A DNA stretch of 64,000 bases from Diphasiastrum complanatum (Eukaryota; Streptophyta; Lycopodiopsida; Lycopodiales; Lycopodiaceae), in NCBI GenBank assembly GCA_029204225.1, contig CM055109.1:21260349-21324348 (forward strand). The letters run 5' to 3'. The notes beneath the pieces were generated by a model. The model saw only the letters and a list, made by a program, of their open reading frames with translations, had not been told where the DNA came from and did no database searches. Of the stretch, positions 41,787-53,720 are shown piece after piece (position 1 is the stretch's first letter; the number at the start of each line of letters is the position of its first letter). The position numbers were made by a program, and so were the translations under genes.

Positions 41787-43350
41787 ATGAATCTGAGATC
41801 GGGACGATCAATAGCACGAAGGATAGCAAATCAAGCACCACACCTTCCCAGATTAACAACCATGCAACAAGAGGTAGAACTGGAACTAGCAGCAATGGAT
41901 CCAGTGGGCCTACCCGTACCTGTCGCTCCCTTGCAAGCAGTCCAGAGAGCACCATGGATGGAAATACCAAAATACAACGGATCATCAGATCCCATCCGAT
42001 TTCTCCTGATCTACGAACAAGCTTGTTAAATCTACGGCGAACGGACACCTGCGGAGAAGCTGATGATGTTCCCCATGTCCTTATTGGCAGTGGCCCAGGA
42101 TTGGTTTCTCAACCTGTCAGAGAAAGAAAAATCCACCTGGGAAGCGGTTAAAATGGCACTAATTATGTGCTTTAAACCAAGAAAGTTCCTGGAAGACCCG
42201 TTTTTCCTACTGAGCAAGGTCAGGATGGGAAAACGAGAAAGGGTCAAGGACTATATTGAATGGGTCAAACACCTACGATCTGAGTGTAGTGCAGTCCTAA
42301 CTTCCGATCATGCAGTGATCATGTGGTTTCTAGCTAGACTACCACGAAGCATCAGAAGAGAACTGAAACGATGGGAGCAGTACGCTACTTTTCAAGAATC
42401 TATGGAAGATGCCATCAGGGAAGAGGATAAGGGATCTGACGACAAATATCATCGACCCACACCCCTACTCCCTCGATCGCGTCATCATCATCAATCGCAT
42501 CTGCTCTATCCACAAAACTATTGTTGGAGCAAATGACGAAATTACACAAACAGCAGATGGAGTAACTTACGACGTAGTTTGACCAGAAACTGAAGCCTTA
42601 CAGAGAGATGTAGCAGTAACGCCACATCAACCGGAACCAAACCAGCAGCAGTATCCAAGACGAAAAAATGTATGGTGTTCAGTGTGCACGCAAAACCATA
42701 CAACGAACGAGTGTCCAGTCCTAAAGCAAAATCTGGGACTGACACATAGATTTTGCCATCTGTGCCATGCAACATCGCACGATACGACATTTTGCCCATT
42801 CAACCCCCGGAGTGCTCAACAGAAGAGAAGTTCTTATCAGACTTCTTATCCCTACCATCAAGGGGCACCCAACGCGGCACCAAGGTACAGCGCACCAAAT
42901 CAACCACAGCGTATGGCCTTACCTGCTCCACCAGGGCCAGCCAATCAACAAGTGGCCCATGTAAACCTGACAGCAACGGAACCAGAGATGCAAATGCCAC
43001 CTCAACCTGAGCAGCAACAATGGTATGGACCGGATGAACCATTTATGGATCCGGCCATAAATGAATATGTTGTGGCCTATGCAGCTCAAAATCGGCGTCA
43101 AGATGGAAGAAATTACGGCTGCTACGGATGCGGAGAGGGACACAGAATTGTGGAATGTCCCTACAAGGGACAATGTACATCCTTCTGCCAAGAATGCGGT
43201 TATGGGCACTGTTACAAGAATTGTCCATTCAAACCTGGAACCAGTGCACCTCTTAACTTCATTGCAATACAGCAACCAGCAGTTCCAGCAGGGATGCCAT
43301 TAGGTAGACACCAACTCCACGTTCCTGTGTTAGCTGTTACGCGAGCGTAG
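41787..43350 (+). pseudogene. Ty3-type gag with two CCHC-like regions
   Basis: 41787-42536 starts MNLRSGRSIARR and encodes the capsid part (WMEIPKYNGSSDP, ERTPAEKLMMFPMSLLA, WEAVKMALIMCFKP, RLPRSIRRELKRWEQY), with a TAA at 42027. After a frameshift (about 42540-42660) 42682-43350 encodes cysteine-rich nucleocapsid modules: CTQNHTTNECP, FCHLCHATSHDTTFC, CYGCGEGHRIVECP and CQECGYGHCYKNCP. The TAG at 43348 replaces a CAG (Gln) kept in the diverged middle element. Dead, but the layout is normal for a plant Ty3 gag. Confidence 0.83.
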
Positions 43351-44650
43351 AAGAGGAAGGAAGTGGCTCCCTCACCACCACCAACGATCACTGACAACCA
43401 ACTCTCAACTTCAGCGCCATATCCGAATGTGAGGGAAGAAAGAAGGCAGTACCAGAAAATAAGACACTGAGTATAGAAAGCACAAGCGGAGGAAAAAGAG
43501 CAAGAAAGAGTTAATCCCACGGAACCTCCAATTAGCATTGAACAGGAACCGCAAGCGGACTCACCACTGCGCACTGATCAAAATGATCGGTTGCACCAAC
43601 ATGAACCACCTTTTCACATGGTGGAGCCCGAGGAACCACGCACTGAAAGGCTCACACTTTTATTGTCAAGCCATATTAGTTTACCACTCGGAGAACTACT
43701 GCAGATTGCACCAAAAGCAAAAAGCCTTCTAGCCGAATGGGCCAAAGCGGATGAGGAGCCAGTAGCGCCTGAGCCCATATATTGTACGGGCTATGAAGAA
43801 ACAAGTAACGTCCTCCACATCGGAGCAACATAGGAAAGTGAGGAGCACAACATCACTTTGCCCATCAAACACAAGAGTTACGAGGACGAGGCAGTAGTGG
43901 TAGATGGAGGATCGGGTGTCAATTTGATCTCCAATACTTTATATGAGAAATGGGACTTGCAAGGGCTGAAGCCATCAAGATTTGCCATCAAGCTGGCAGA
44001 TCAATCCTCTGTGAAACCAAAAGGTGTAGTTGTCGATATCCTTGTAAAGATAGCAGACATGTAGTTTGTGATTACCTTTGTAGTCATGGATATACCTGAA
44101 TCTCCATCTGCATATCATGTTTTACTGGGAAGACCATGGTTGAGGACTGCGCAAGCAGTACACAACTGGAGTACAGGAAAATTCACCTTCGAGAATAGAG
44201 AACAAGCTGTAAAGGTTGATCCAACCACATGGGCAGTGAAACCTATTGCACCCAAAGCTGTTGACGGATCATCCACAATAGATCACACAATTTATCGTCC
44301 AAGGCCAGCCAAGGGAGGTCACTATGATTCAGAGATGAATGTTGTGATATGGACAGATGCATTAGCAACTATTGACTGTCAGGCATGTCAATATATGTCA
44401 GATCCAGAACCTAGTACTCTTCACCCAAATGTTACACCATTGACACACCAATCACATTTGGGGTGAATATGATAAACGTAGCATGGCTGTCAGCGGAGCC
44501 TATTGAGAACCCAGTGGATGATGATCTAGTCCCTTGGCAACATGCTCTAACTTATAATAAGGATATTGAGCTGACTGATGAACAAGTCCTACATCACATG
44601 GACCCAGATCGTTACGGAACCAAGAAAGTACCAACTCAACCACCACACAT
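43351..44650 (+). pseudogene. Ty3-type aspartic protease region
   Basis: Frames 43591-43833, 43858-44064 and 44068-44466 carry the spacer, then AVVVDGGSGVNLISNTLYE, the protease active-site region (DGGSG in place of the usual D-S/T-G, so function is doubtful), and the flap/C-terminal box ITFVVMDIPES, YHVLLGRPWLR. 43858 and 44068 are in one frame separated by TAG at 44062. TGA and TAG at about 43468-43476 and TAG at 43831 break the upstream part. 44463-44650 continues into the linker, interrupted by the transposon at 44653. Confidence 0.8.
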
Positions 44651-45005
44651 TAGAGCCCTTTTTGGACTCAAAAATGGCCTCTTCACTAATTATAATTAGT
44701 GTTAATGATGACATGTGTACCAATAAGAGAGTGACAATTGAGATGGAATGGTCCATATGACATGGCACATCTAACCCTCCTAGTAACCCTCCTCTAACTC
44801 TACTTGCTCAACCCATAGTAATGATGATTTGACAAGGTTCAAATTTAAATTTTAAATACCAATATAATCGTTTTTCAAGCCCTTCAAAATTCATCTTTTT
44901 AAGCTTAAAATGAGTGAAAAGGGGGCCCGATATTTCCTTGGGCCCCCATTTTTGAAAAAAAATTTGAAAAAAAAGGGGGAGGGGGATGGGAGTACATCTC
45001 CGCGT

Positions 45006-45131
<126 letters not shown>

Positions 45132-45374
45132 GCCAGCTGACCCGTCGTGCCCCAACGCTGCTCCTGCCCACTTGGAGCCGCTGAGCTGGGTGGGAGTGCG
45201 ATGAGCGTGCGCTTCCAGGTCAACCCCCTCCCTCTTTGACAGGACAGCAAGGGAGGGGGGGGGTGTTAGGTGTGGCCCTCCGGGCCACGCGAATCAACAA
45301 GGGCCAGCGGCCCGGAGGGGTGGGTGGGACGTGACGGGCCAGCTGGCCCCGAGGGGGAGAGAGAGAGAGAGCCG

Positions 45375-45375
<1 letters not shown>

Positions 45376-45407
<32 letters not shown>
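45376..45407. repeat. G32 homopolymer
   Basis: An uninterrupted run of 32 G, preceded by a short GA run. The equivalent right-arm site (about 59740) has no such run. It could form a G-quadruplex; homopolymer length may be inexact in assembly. Confidence 0.9.
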
Positions 45408-45408
<1 letters not shown>

Positions 45409-45784
45409 ACAAGGGTACGGGGGGGGGAGATGTACTTCCATCCCCCTCCTCCTTTTTTTTCAATTTTTTTTTCAAAATGGGGGCCCAAGGAAATATCGGG
45501 TCCTCCTTTTCACTCATTCTAAACTTAAATAGATGAATTTTGAAGGGCTTGAAAAAATAGATGTTATATTGGATTTAAATTTTTTGGCTACATTAAAAAT
45601 TAGGTATCATTGCTATATTATGTTAGGCCTAAGTGAAGCCTACTAAAATAGAAGCTAACCCATGATAAACCCAGGGTGAACTGTCACATAGGATGATTAA
45701 TGAGTTAATTAATCCTAATTAGCAAACATGTTTAGGCAAGGAAGAGGCCCTTTTTGAGTTCAAAAAGGGCCCTAATGAAAGTCT

Positions 45785-46400
45785 GCTATGGCGAAAGTCT
45801 TAAGGATCGATCCACCCAAGGCACCTGCGAATAAGAAGAATCAGTTGAAGCAACGCTACAACCAGGTGATCCGATGGAGTGATCTACCCAAAGAGGCGAT
45901 AGCTATAGTGGATGTTGATATTCGCAACCATGAGGCGAATGTCACGGCAGTCCCGATGAAAGACAACAAGGATGAATCCACCAAAATGACAAAAAAGTGT
46001 AAAAAAAAAGTGTTGGATTCCTTGAAGTCAATCAAGATAGACTCAGATACAGTGTCATCTTCTACACAAGTGACAGAAAATCAAAAAATGACCAGTCGGG
46101 CTAAGATCAATATGCTGAAAGAGGAATCGTGACAAGCGCCAGTTCACGAGATGTCTGAGACTTTCAAGAATTACACCTTGGACGACATGGTAATCATGAT
46201 GTTGCAAGCCCAGAGAGAACCTGATCAAAGTCAGGCACCAGCGGAACAAGTCTTTGAGGGACCTGTGCAAACATAGCCAATGAATCTTGCCTAGCCAGGT
46301 GAAGAAGAAAAGATAGTGCATGTGGGAGAGCAGTTAACACCCACACAATTCAAGAGACTACGATCGTTGTTGGTGGAATATAAAGACTGTTTTGTCTACA
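45785..46400 (+). pseudogene. Ty3 linker before reverse transcriptase
   Basis: 45788-46132 (QLKQRYNQVIRWSDLP..., Lys-rich) and the following frame (HEMSETFKNYTLDDMVIMML, then T-stop-PMNLA, EEEKIVHVGEQLTP, LLVEYKDCFV) align by eye with 54000-54545 of the middle element, where RT follows. Stops: TGA near 46130, TAG at 46274 and about 46292. Homology breaks at about 46400 right after DCFV, where the RT and integrase core have been deleted. Confidence 0.78.
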
Positions 46401-46655
46401 CTGGTAGCCGAAAAGGAAAGACGTAAGACATGGCATGATTGTAGGTTACCAAAGAAGGATCTTCGTTCCGGAGATCTGGTCCTGATGTATAAAACCAAGG
46501 CGATCAAAGGAAAATTAAAATTCACAGGTGAAGGTCCCTATCGGATCAAGGAGATTCTTAATCATGGAGCTGTGAATTTAGAAAAGTTAGATGGGACACC
46601 ATTCGATACACCCATCAACGGTAGCCGGTTGCACAAGTACTGGCCACCACAGTGA
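46401..46655 (+). pseudogene. Integrase C-terminal tail
   Basis: It encodes VAEKERRKTWHDCRL, KDLRSGDLVLMYKTKAIKGK, FTGEGPYRIKEILNHGAVNL and SRLHKYWPPQ, the GPY/F-type C-terminal module of Ty3 integrases. It is fused directly to the pre-RT linker, so ~1000 codons of RT, RNase H and integrase core are missing. This is a deletion derivative that needs enzymes in trans. Confidence 0.85.
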
Positions 46656-47749
46656 GATAGATCCAGATTGGTGGGGGCACATTACAAAAAGCTAATCTAC
46701 TAAGCCATCACCGCTAGATCTAAGAAGATCAAGCCAAATCAAGCTAGATCCATCAAGATTTAGCCAAATCTGGCAAGATCGGGGAAATCCATCAGAATCC
46801 AAGAAGGATCCAGATCCAGATAAGATCAAGAAGGAAGCAGATCATCAAATTGACTGAGGGATCTGTTATCAAGTATCCATCAAAACTTCCAGAGAACTAC
46901 CAATAGTCAAATCAAGCCTGGATGAAGCTGATTACCAGTTTACAAAAGTTAAAAATCAGAAAATCTCAAGATCTCGTCAAAAAACACTCTAAAAGAGTAC
47001 TTTTTCATGATTTTTTGAGATCCCCTGGGAGATAGCTCTTGAAACTTGGACAGTCACCAGATCTAACCCAGATGGATCCATGAAAATCTCTGCGAGAGTT
47101 CCTGATGGAAGAATCACCATTTTCTAGTGTGTGCGAGGGTTCCTAGAAGTTGAATTTTCAGAACCCTTGCAGAGCATCAAGATCAACTTACCAACCCTTG
47201 CAAGGTGCCTAAATGGAATCAGAGTAGTGAAATTAGTCTGCCTACATGGTCTGATCTTGAAAATCCAATCATAGAAACAAGTTGTGCGAGAGATCACTTC
47301 ATGTGAGAGTTGAACCCTCACAAACAGCCTGAACCCTCGCAGAACCTTCGCATAGCAGTCAAATCACCTTCTGAACTCTTGCAGACTTCCCTGAGGTCTT
47401 ATAATTTTGTGAAGAAGGTGTCTGCCAAAATTTGGGTGGAACTGAACAAGGGAAAGTGGATTTTACCTAATACGCACTCTAAATTATGTTATATAAGGGC
47501 GGAATTCGAGTCATTTATCACCTTTGCTAGCGAAGCTCTGCCAAAATTTACACTGAAATTACCAAGTTTTTTATTTGCGACCAAACTTCCTATCAACTAT
47601 CATCCAATCACACTGAATATCGATCTGCGTCCTGAACTACACTTCTTGTCATCCAACACTCGTTATTCACAGTTTTCTGTCGTTTTCACACCTTTTTTCA
47701 TTTTCCACCATTTTTCCTACTTTTTCGACCTCTAATCATTACTGCTAAC
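46656..47749 (+). other. Noncoding stretch between pol tail and third ORF
   Basis: A G-rich purine tract (GGTGGGGGCA, about 46669) follows the integrase stop and could be an internal polypurine tract. 46690-46850 is rich in AAGATC/AGATCC words. 47090-47400 repeats the AACTCTCGCA/AACCCTCGCA motif of the leader. The 141-codon frame at 47310-47735 has no recognised domain. Confidence 0.6.
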
Positions 47750-49972
47750 ATGGCCTCCTCATTCTGTGAAGACTCTGGCACCAAACAGGTGATCCAGTGT
47801 GAAATCCCTGAGGCCATACAGATTTGGCCTCTACCCTCTGACGCTTTGATCCAACCATGGCTACAAACAGTCGGCCCACTTCTAGAAGCAATGGGTTTTT
47901 ACCTGACACTTTTCCATTCTGAGATTAACATGGGCCTCGCCCTTCATGATTACGCCACCTGGGACAAGGAAAAGACTCGTTTCCACTTCCTGTACCAAGG
48001 TACCACATACAAGGTCAGGATTAATGCAAACTCAATGGTCACCATTGGCATTATGTCCAGTGATCATCAGCCCATCTCCCATCGCCACACCAAAACTTTG
48101 ATCAAGCCTTTTGTCACCCAAACTGCACCGGAAATCCCAATTCAGACTAACAATGGTTACCTGATAGATGCTATCATGGAACCCGTCATTCAGGCGGCTG
48201 TGCATCTGTTGAATAACTTTCTGGTTATTTCAACATTTTGCAAGGACAGAATTCAGTCTAAGTTGCTGAGTCAGATAGTGGAATCTTTTCGAAAAATTTT
48301 TGGCCCCTCCATTGTGCCATACGACTGGCATAGCTTCCTTATTCATGAACTAACCAACTCCATCAAACCCAACAACCGTGAGCGTATCGCAGTAGGCCCC
48401 CTATTGTGTAACTTTGTCTACACACTTATCGAGGCAAAAGTGCGTGGTTTCCAATGCTCATCCCTTTTGTCTGCCCTCGTGCCACACACTAACCTTTATC
48501 GGCCATCTCAAGCATCCACCTCCTCCCAACCTGCAGTTATTAACACAATGGCCAGCAAACGAATGTGTGGCACTGCCTCTACATCCACATCTCCACCTGC
48601 TACCCGAAGATGCACCTCCACTACCACACTAACTACCCCATCAACCACCACCACTTCTTCTTCCGTGCAATCTCCCACTCCAATTTTTGTTGTTGTTACC
48701 TCTCTTCTTGTTCCATCCACATTTGTTTTTGTGTCCACCCCCGTTTTCTCTGTTGATACGATTCATATCTCTGTTCTGTTATCCACTACTCCATCCATCA
48801 CCGTCGCATCCTCCATCACTCCTGTCGCCACCGTTGCTTCCATTCTGTTCAATCCTTCTGATTCTCAATTGTCTCCAGACACTCTGGCGTAGATGCAAGT
48901 CATCAAATTTTCACCCTCATGCTAGACCCTTTCTGCTCCATCTTCGCCTTCGTCCATACTCCACACCACCCTGCAGTTTTTCTCTGTTCCTCCCATCCTC
49001 TCATTTGAACAAACTGTCCTCACCCATGTTTTCACAGTTGCTTCTCAAACCCCACCTGCTTCGCCACCAAAGGTTGCCCAGGGCAACCAACTGTTGCCTG
49101 ATGACGCATTTATTCAAACAGTTTTCGTACCATCGCCAGATCAAACTGATCCTACCGCCCCAGATGGCATGAGGTCCAATGAGAACCTGATAGAAGATAA
49201 TGATGATGGTATCCTACAAGTCGTCAAGGCTGATACAACACAAGTCCCTATCAGTGCCAGTGTACCGGCTACTCCCACAGACCTAATGACGGCGTACCAG
49301 ACTCTGGGAAAATACACCATGGATGTGGTTGCGGCCAAAGCCATTCTGGAAAGCAGGGTACTACACCTGGCGATGAGTAACACACAACTGCGAGCAGACC
49401 TCACCAAGCTACAGCACGAACTGATTCTAACACACCAACATGAACAAGAAGGGCACCAGGAGATTGCCAAGCTGCAGTAGAAGGAGGAGGGCCTTAGCAA
49501 ATATATCCAAAGCCTCTCCAAAGCATTGATAGAGGCCTCCACAAAGGTGCGAGAGCTTCAATCTGAAGCGTTCCAATGTCTTGCTCCCATCCAGGTGCAA
49601 CTAAATCTTTTGAAAGCAGAGAATACGTGCCTGGGGACGAAGGTCAAAGCCCTACAAGATGAAAAGCTTATCTGGTTAGATCAACTTGCACCATACTCAA
49701 GGCCGCTTTCTCAATCAGAAATGAATCTTCTTCGGCATCAGGTGCAGGTTTATAGCCAAACCTTAAACAGCTACCAGGCAGAGTTCAACAAATATCGGAC
49801 AAGTGCAACTCACGAGCTCGCCCAAGCCAAGCAAGCCCTCAAGGCATGCCAAAAATTCATGGACACGAAGGCCCAGCCCACCCCCGTGGTAATTCCACCG
49901 CCACCGATTTTTGACACTGCACAGGCTAGTACCAGCCAAGACCAAAGCCAACAGGCAGCAGGGGGAATTTAA
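47750..49972 (+). pseudogene. Third ORF of the Ty3 element: globular, Ser/Thr-rich, coiled coil
   Basis: A single frame of 741 codons broken only by TAG at 48890, 48920 and 49478. Residues 1-235 form a conserved globular part (WPLPSDALIQPWLQTVGP, ATWDKEKTRFHFLYQG, KIFGPSIVPYDWHSFLIHEL). A Thr/Ser/Pro-rich stretch with Val-rich segments follows (to ~380), then from about 49094 a long heptad-rich coil (KAILESRVLHLAMSNTQLRA, SQSEMNLLRHQVQVY). Athila/Tat elements commonly have an extra ORF after pol; this one was not matched to a named family. The right-arm copy has TGG where 48890 is TAG, so that stop is recent. Confidence 0.7.
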
Positions 49973-50840
49973 CCAAGATCAAGGACAAACAGATACGGCT
50001 ATTGAGACGCAAGACTAGGGCCAAGGCACAGATACCAGCCAAAGCCAAGCCACATCATCCAGAGGCTCGTGCACGATATCTGCCAGTTGGGCCTTCTTAA
50101 GACCCAAGTCCGTGGAGGAGAAAAACAACGAATTCCTATCAAAGTATTTCCATGAGTCATCAAGAGGCGGCTGATAGATATCGTTTTTAGCTCAGACCTG
50201 CAAGCATTACCCACCCTCCAACCACAACCAGAGTGGCATCAGCAGTTGTTCGAAAGAGACCCTACGGCCATCAGGGCCTACGTGACGAGTCCGCAACAAT
50301 TACGGGTGAACGCGCACTTCCTACCATGTACACGAAGATCCAAATGGGCGGAATGCGGCACCCCTCTGGACAAGATCACACTTCAAAATTTTAATTGGCC
50401 GATCATACAGTCAGAATATGGGTGGACTACGGATGTAGATGCCAGAAGGGCTCTCACCGCGCGCAAACCATTATATCAATTGCCCTGATCCAACAGTCCG
50501 CGCGGCAGCCACTTACACCCAGGACTTAGAACATCTAATGGGGATCGACTAAATGGGACAATTTTCTCCCATCCATATTCTTTAACGTTAATAAGGCGCT
50601 ACCTTCAGACAAAGTCGAAGATCAGCTGCCAATCGCTCATGTGTATTACCGAGCTGCGCTTTTGGGCGATCCATGGACACGTAGATTCCAAACATAGGTC
50701 GACCAAGATTGGCTGTGAGGAGTCCACAAGTCCCTTCACACGCCCAAGGACTTGAAGAAACTTGACCACCTCAACTTTATGGAGGACATCACCACCTACA
50801 TGATCCAGCAAAGACGAGCGAAGAAAACGCTATACTAAAC
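49973..50840 (+). pseudogene. Downstream decayed ORF
   Basis: 50246-50488 (FERDPTAIRAYVTSPQQLR, WTTDVDARRALTARKP) continues, through shifts and stops, to PSDKVEDQLPIAHVYYRAAL, DPWTRRFQT and NFMEDITTYMIQQRRAKK, ending near 50838. It reads across 50712, the inner edge of the inverted repeat, so the left copy is the uncut one. Family not recognised. Confidence 0.55.
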
Positions 50841-50885
50841 TGGCAGAGTGTTGAGGGACTGGCACTACTTCAGGCCGTGGGTCTT

Positions 50886-51240
50886 GTTGGGGGTATTCCC
50901 AACAAAGTGTAAATAAATAAAATCATCCAATAAAATGTGTTGTGAGGGCATGGCATCCTGCGTGTATAAAACCATGGCCCAATGAGCACGCAAATGGGTT
51001 GTAAATAAAATAATAGACTTGGGCCCTTTGTAATTAAAATAAAACTTGAGGCCCAAAGTCAATTTTAAACTTAGGGTTTACTTTTTAGAGTTGGGTTTAA
51101 TTTTGGACTCACATGAATCTTGTGATTTTCAATAATGGATGTTAGAATTAGATGGGAATCTTCCATTCATGCTGAAATCTGAACTATACTATCGCTCTCA
51201 TGGGAACGAATGTATGCATGACAACTAACTTCATCTCTTT
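50886..51240 (+). other. Possible LTR start and spacer
   Basis: TGTTGGGGGTATTCCCAACA at about 50886 has the inverted TGTTGGG/CCCAACA form of many plant LTR ends. No partner LTR was found. The rest is AT-rich and noncoding. Confidence 0.35.
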
Positions 51241-51242
51241 GT

Positions 51243-52335
51243 TGCTATAATGATTAGATCTTGGATTGAGGTTAGGAAAGGAAAAAAACCCACTACGTGG
51301 TTTTTGTCAGGTTTACCTAAACATATCATACGCGAGCTGAAATGCCATAATGAGTATGCACTTTTGCAAATTGCTATGGATGATGCAATTCGGGAGGAGG
51401 ATGAACATTCAGACGATGAGCCAAATATTAGTATGTTCCCTTATATAACAAGGCAGACCATTACGACATCCACCACTATTGCATCAACGAATGTCAATGC
51501 TACTACAAAAATGATGCTCAATAAGTTCGAGAAACTCGGGAAGAACTAGTAGATACAGATGGAAAACTTGTAGTCCCAATTTGATGAGAAGATCAAAGCA
51601 TTGGAAGATTTCCATGGACAAGCAAACAAGGAACCTGAGAAGTTTGCGAAGACTTTTCCTACCAGGAAAAATGTCTGGTATTCTATTTGTACAGAAAATC
51701 ACATAGTGAATGAGTGTCCTCAATTAAAAAAACAAATGGAAATCAGTGTATGCCATTTGTGTAATTCGTCTGATCATGAGACTGTCTTTTGCAACTTCAA
51801 TCCTCGGATAATTCAACAACGGTATGCCCAAATGAAATATCGAGAACCACAGTATGGAGGAAATCCAACAGCTAGACCTCGACAATCTGCCCTCGGATAT
51901 CCGGAACGTTTAGCTTTACATGCACCACCAAAGTACTACGCTCCTCCTGCCAATTTGATGGAACTAGAACCGTACAGAAGTGCCAAGCAATGGAACTATG
52001 GTAATGATCAAGAAGGTGGATATTCAGAACAGTGCTATTTATGTTGTCGCGCAACAACAAGCATCTAGAAACTGTACCATGCTTTGTATGTGGAGAAAAT
52101 CACAGAGTTGTAGAATGTCCAAACAAAGAGAAATTTGTACCATTTTGTCATGACTATGGTTATGGACATTGCTATAAAGACTGTCCAGCAAGACCGAAGC
52201 CACCACTAGCTACAGCTCCTGTAAATTTCATAACAATCAAGCGAAGATCAGTAGCTCAGAATAAATCAAGTGTACCCTTGATTGTGGTCACCAGAGCACA
52301 GAAGCAGAAAGAACCAGTAGCAGATCCAGTCGTTA
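51243..52335 (+). pseudogene. Gag of a diverged Ty3 element (middle element)
   Basis: 51250-52068 is one frame with TAG codons at about 51547, 51550 and 51571. It encodes TWFLSGLPKHIIRELKCHNEYALLQIAMDDAIREED-type capsid end, then CTENHIVNECP and VCHLCNSSDHETVFC. 52032-52335, in a shifted frame, gives CFVCGENHRVVECP and CHDYGYGHCYKDCP. It matches the arm gag module by module but is clearly diverged. The 5' part is truncated at about 51243. The frame is broken by the MITE at 52336. Confidence 0.82.
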
Positions 52336-52703
52336 GAGGAGTTTTAAACTCCAAAAAGACCCTTTAAGAATTTGTGCAAGATGTAGTTTATATTATTAAA
52401 ATATCAAAACACTAATACTTTTGACTTCCCATAACTTTTTAATCGTACATCAAAAGTATGTCATCTAACATATCATTGAAAAGCCCTTGTTGAGCGCCTT
52501 CCAATGCAGTAAACTTCGCTAAATTCGGACTTACCACTAAAAAGTTATGCCATTTTTAGTGTGTAATCAAAATGTGGACTCAAAAAGTTACGTTACGTAG
52601 ATTTCAAATTTGAGTGTTTTAATTGGTCCATGTGTAAGAAAAAATTGAGAAAAAATATAAAACAAATTTTTACAAAGGGTCTTTTTTGGATTTAGAACTC
52701 CTC
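52336..52703. mobile_element. TA-flanked MITE, copy 2
   Basis: 368 bp, near-identical to 718-1086, same orientation, with TA on both sides (52334-52335, 52704-52705). It splits the gag-protease frame of the middle element, which resumes at 52706. Confidence 0.87.
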
Positions 52704-52705
52704 TA

Positions 52706-53720
52706 GTGACCTATTGATTTTATACCATTAACTGATATACCAATAGCATCTAGAGTCTATCCAAATCTTCATGCAGAAAAAAAAAGATATCAGGATATGA
52801 GGGAGTGGATTAAACATTTGCAAGAAGAAGAGGACCTTGAAGCTACTAAAGCAACAGTCGAAGTTCGTTCTTCGCAATTGCAGCCACCAAGAAATTCACG
52901 TACAGATATGAATGATCAGTTGCATCATCAAGAAGAACCCTTCAAGATGACTGAACCGAAAATGTCGCAAACAAAATTGCTCATGAATATTTTGTCTAGT
53001 AAGATCAATATTTCATTGGGAGAGTTTCTGAAGTTGGTGCCAAAAGCAAAAGAAGTCTTAGCGCAAAAGTTAGCTCAAGCAGAACTAGAAGTCCATCAAG
53101 AGCCACGTTTTTGTGCTGGATTTGAAGTATCTAATGAAGTACTCCATGTCCGAGCCGCTTGGAAAAGTGAACAAAAAAATATCACTCTACCGATACAGCA
53201 TAGAACATTTCCTAAGGAAGCAACTGTGATAGGTGGCGGTTCAGGAGTTAACCTGATTTCTACAAAGCTATGTGCAAAATGGGGCCTTACAAAGATCAAG
53301 CCTGCAACTTTTGCCATTAAGCTAGCTGATCAAATGACAGTTCATCTGTGAGGAATGGTTGAAGATATACTTGTCAAAATTGCACGAGTATAGTTCGTCA
53401 TTACTTTCGTAGTAATGGACTTACCAGGAGCACCAAATGTCTACCGAGTCCTATTGGGACGTCCATGGTTACGAGTTGCGCAAGTAGTTCATAATTGGGG
53501 TACCAGAAAAATCACTTTTGAATATCGTGAACGTGCAGTCAAAGTTGATCCTGCAACTTGGACTATCAGACCAATGGTACAGAAAGAGGATGATGATTCA
53601 TCAACAACGGATCATACTTGTGACCGACCAGAGAAAAATTTGGGAGTTTATTACGATTCTCAAATGGATACTATCAACTGGAATGAAGCTCTTGCAACGA
53701 TTGATTGTACAACATGATAT
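52706..53720 (+). pseudogene. Protease region of the middle Ty3 element
   Basis: 52797-53351 encodes REWIKHLQEEEDLEATK, ISLGEFLKLVPKAKEVLAQ, ATVIGGGSGVNLISTKLCAKW (GGGSG where the arms have DGGSG) and FAIKLADQM. TGA at 53349 (Arg site) and TAG at 53391 precede 53415-53717 with FVVMDLPGAPN, YRVLLGRPWLR. The 53391 TAG is at the same codon as 44062 in the left arm. Confidence 0.8.
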
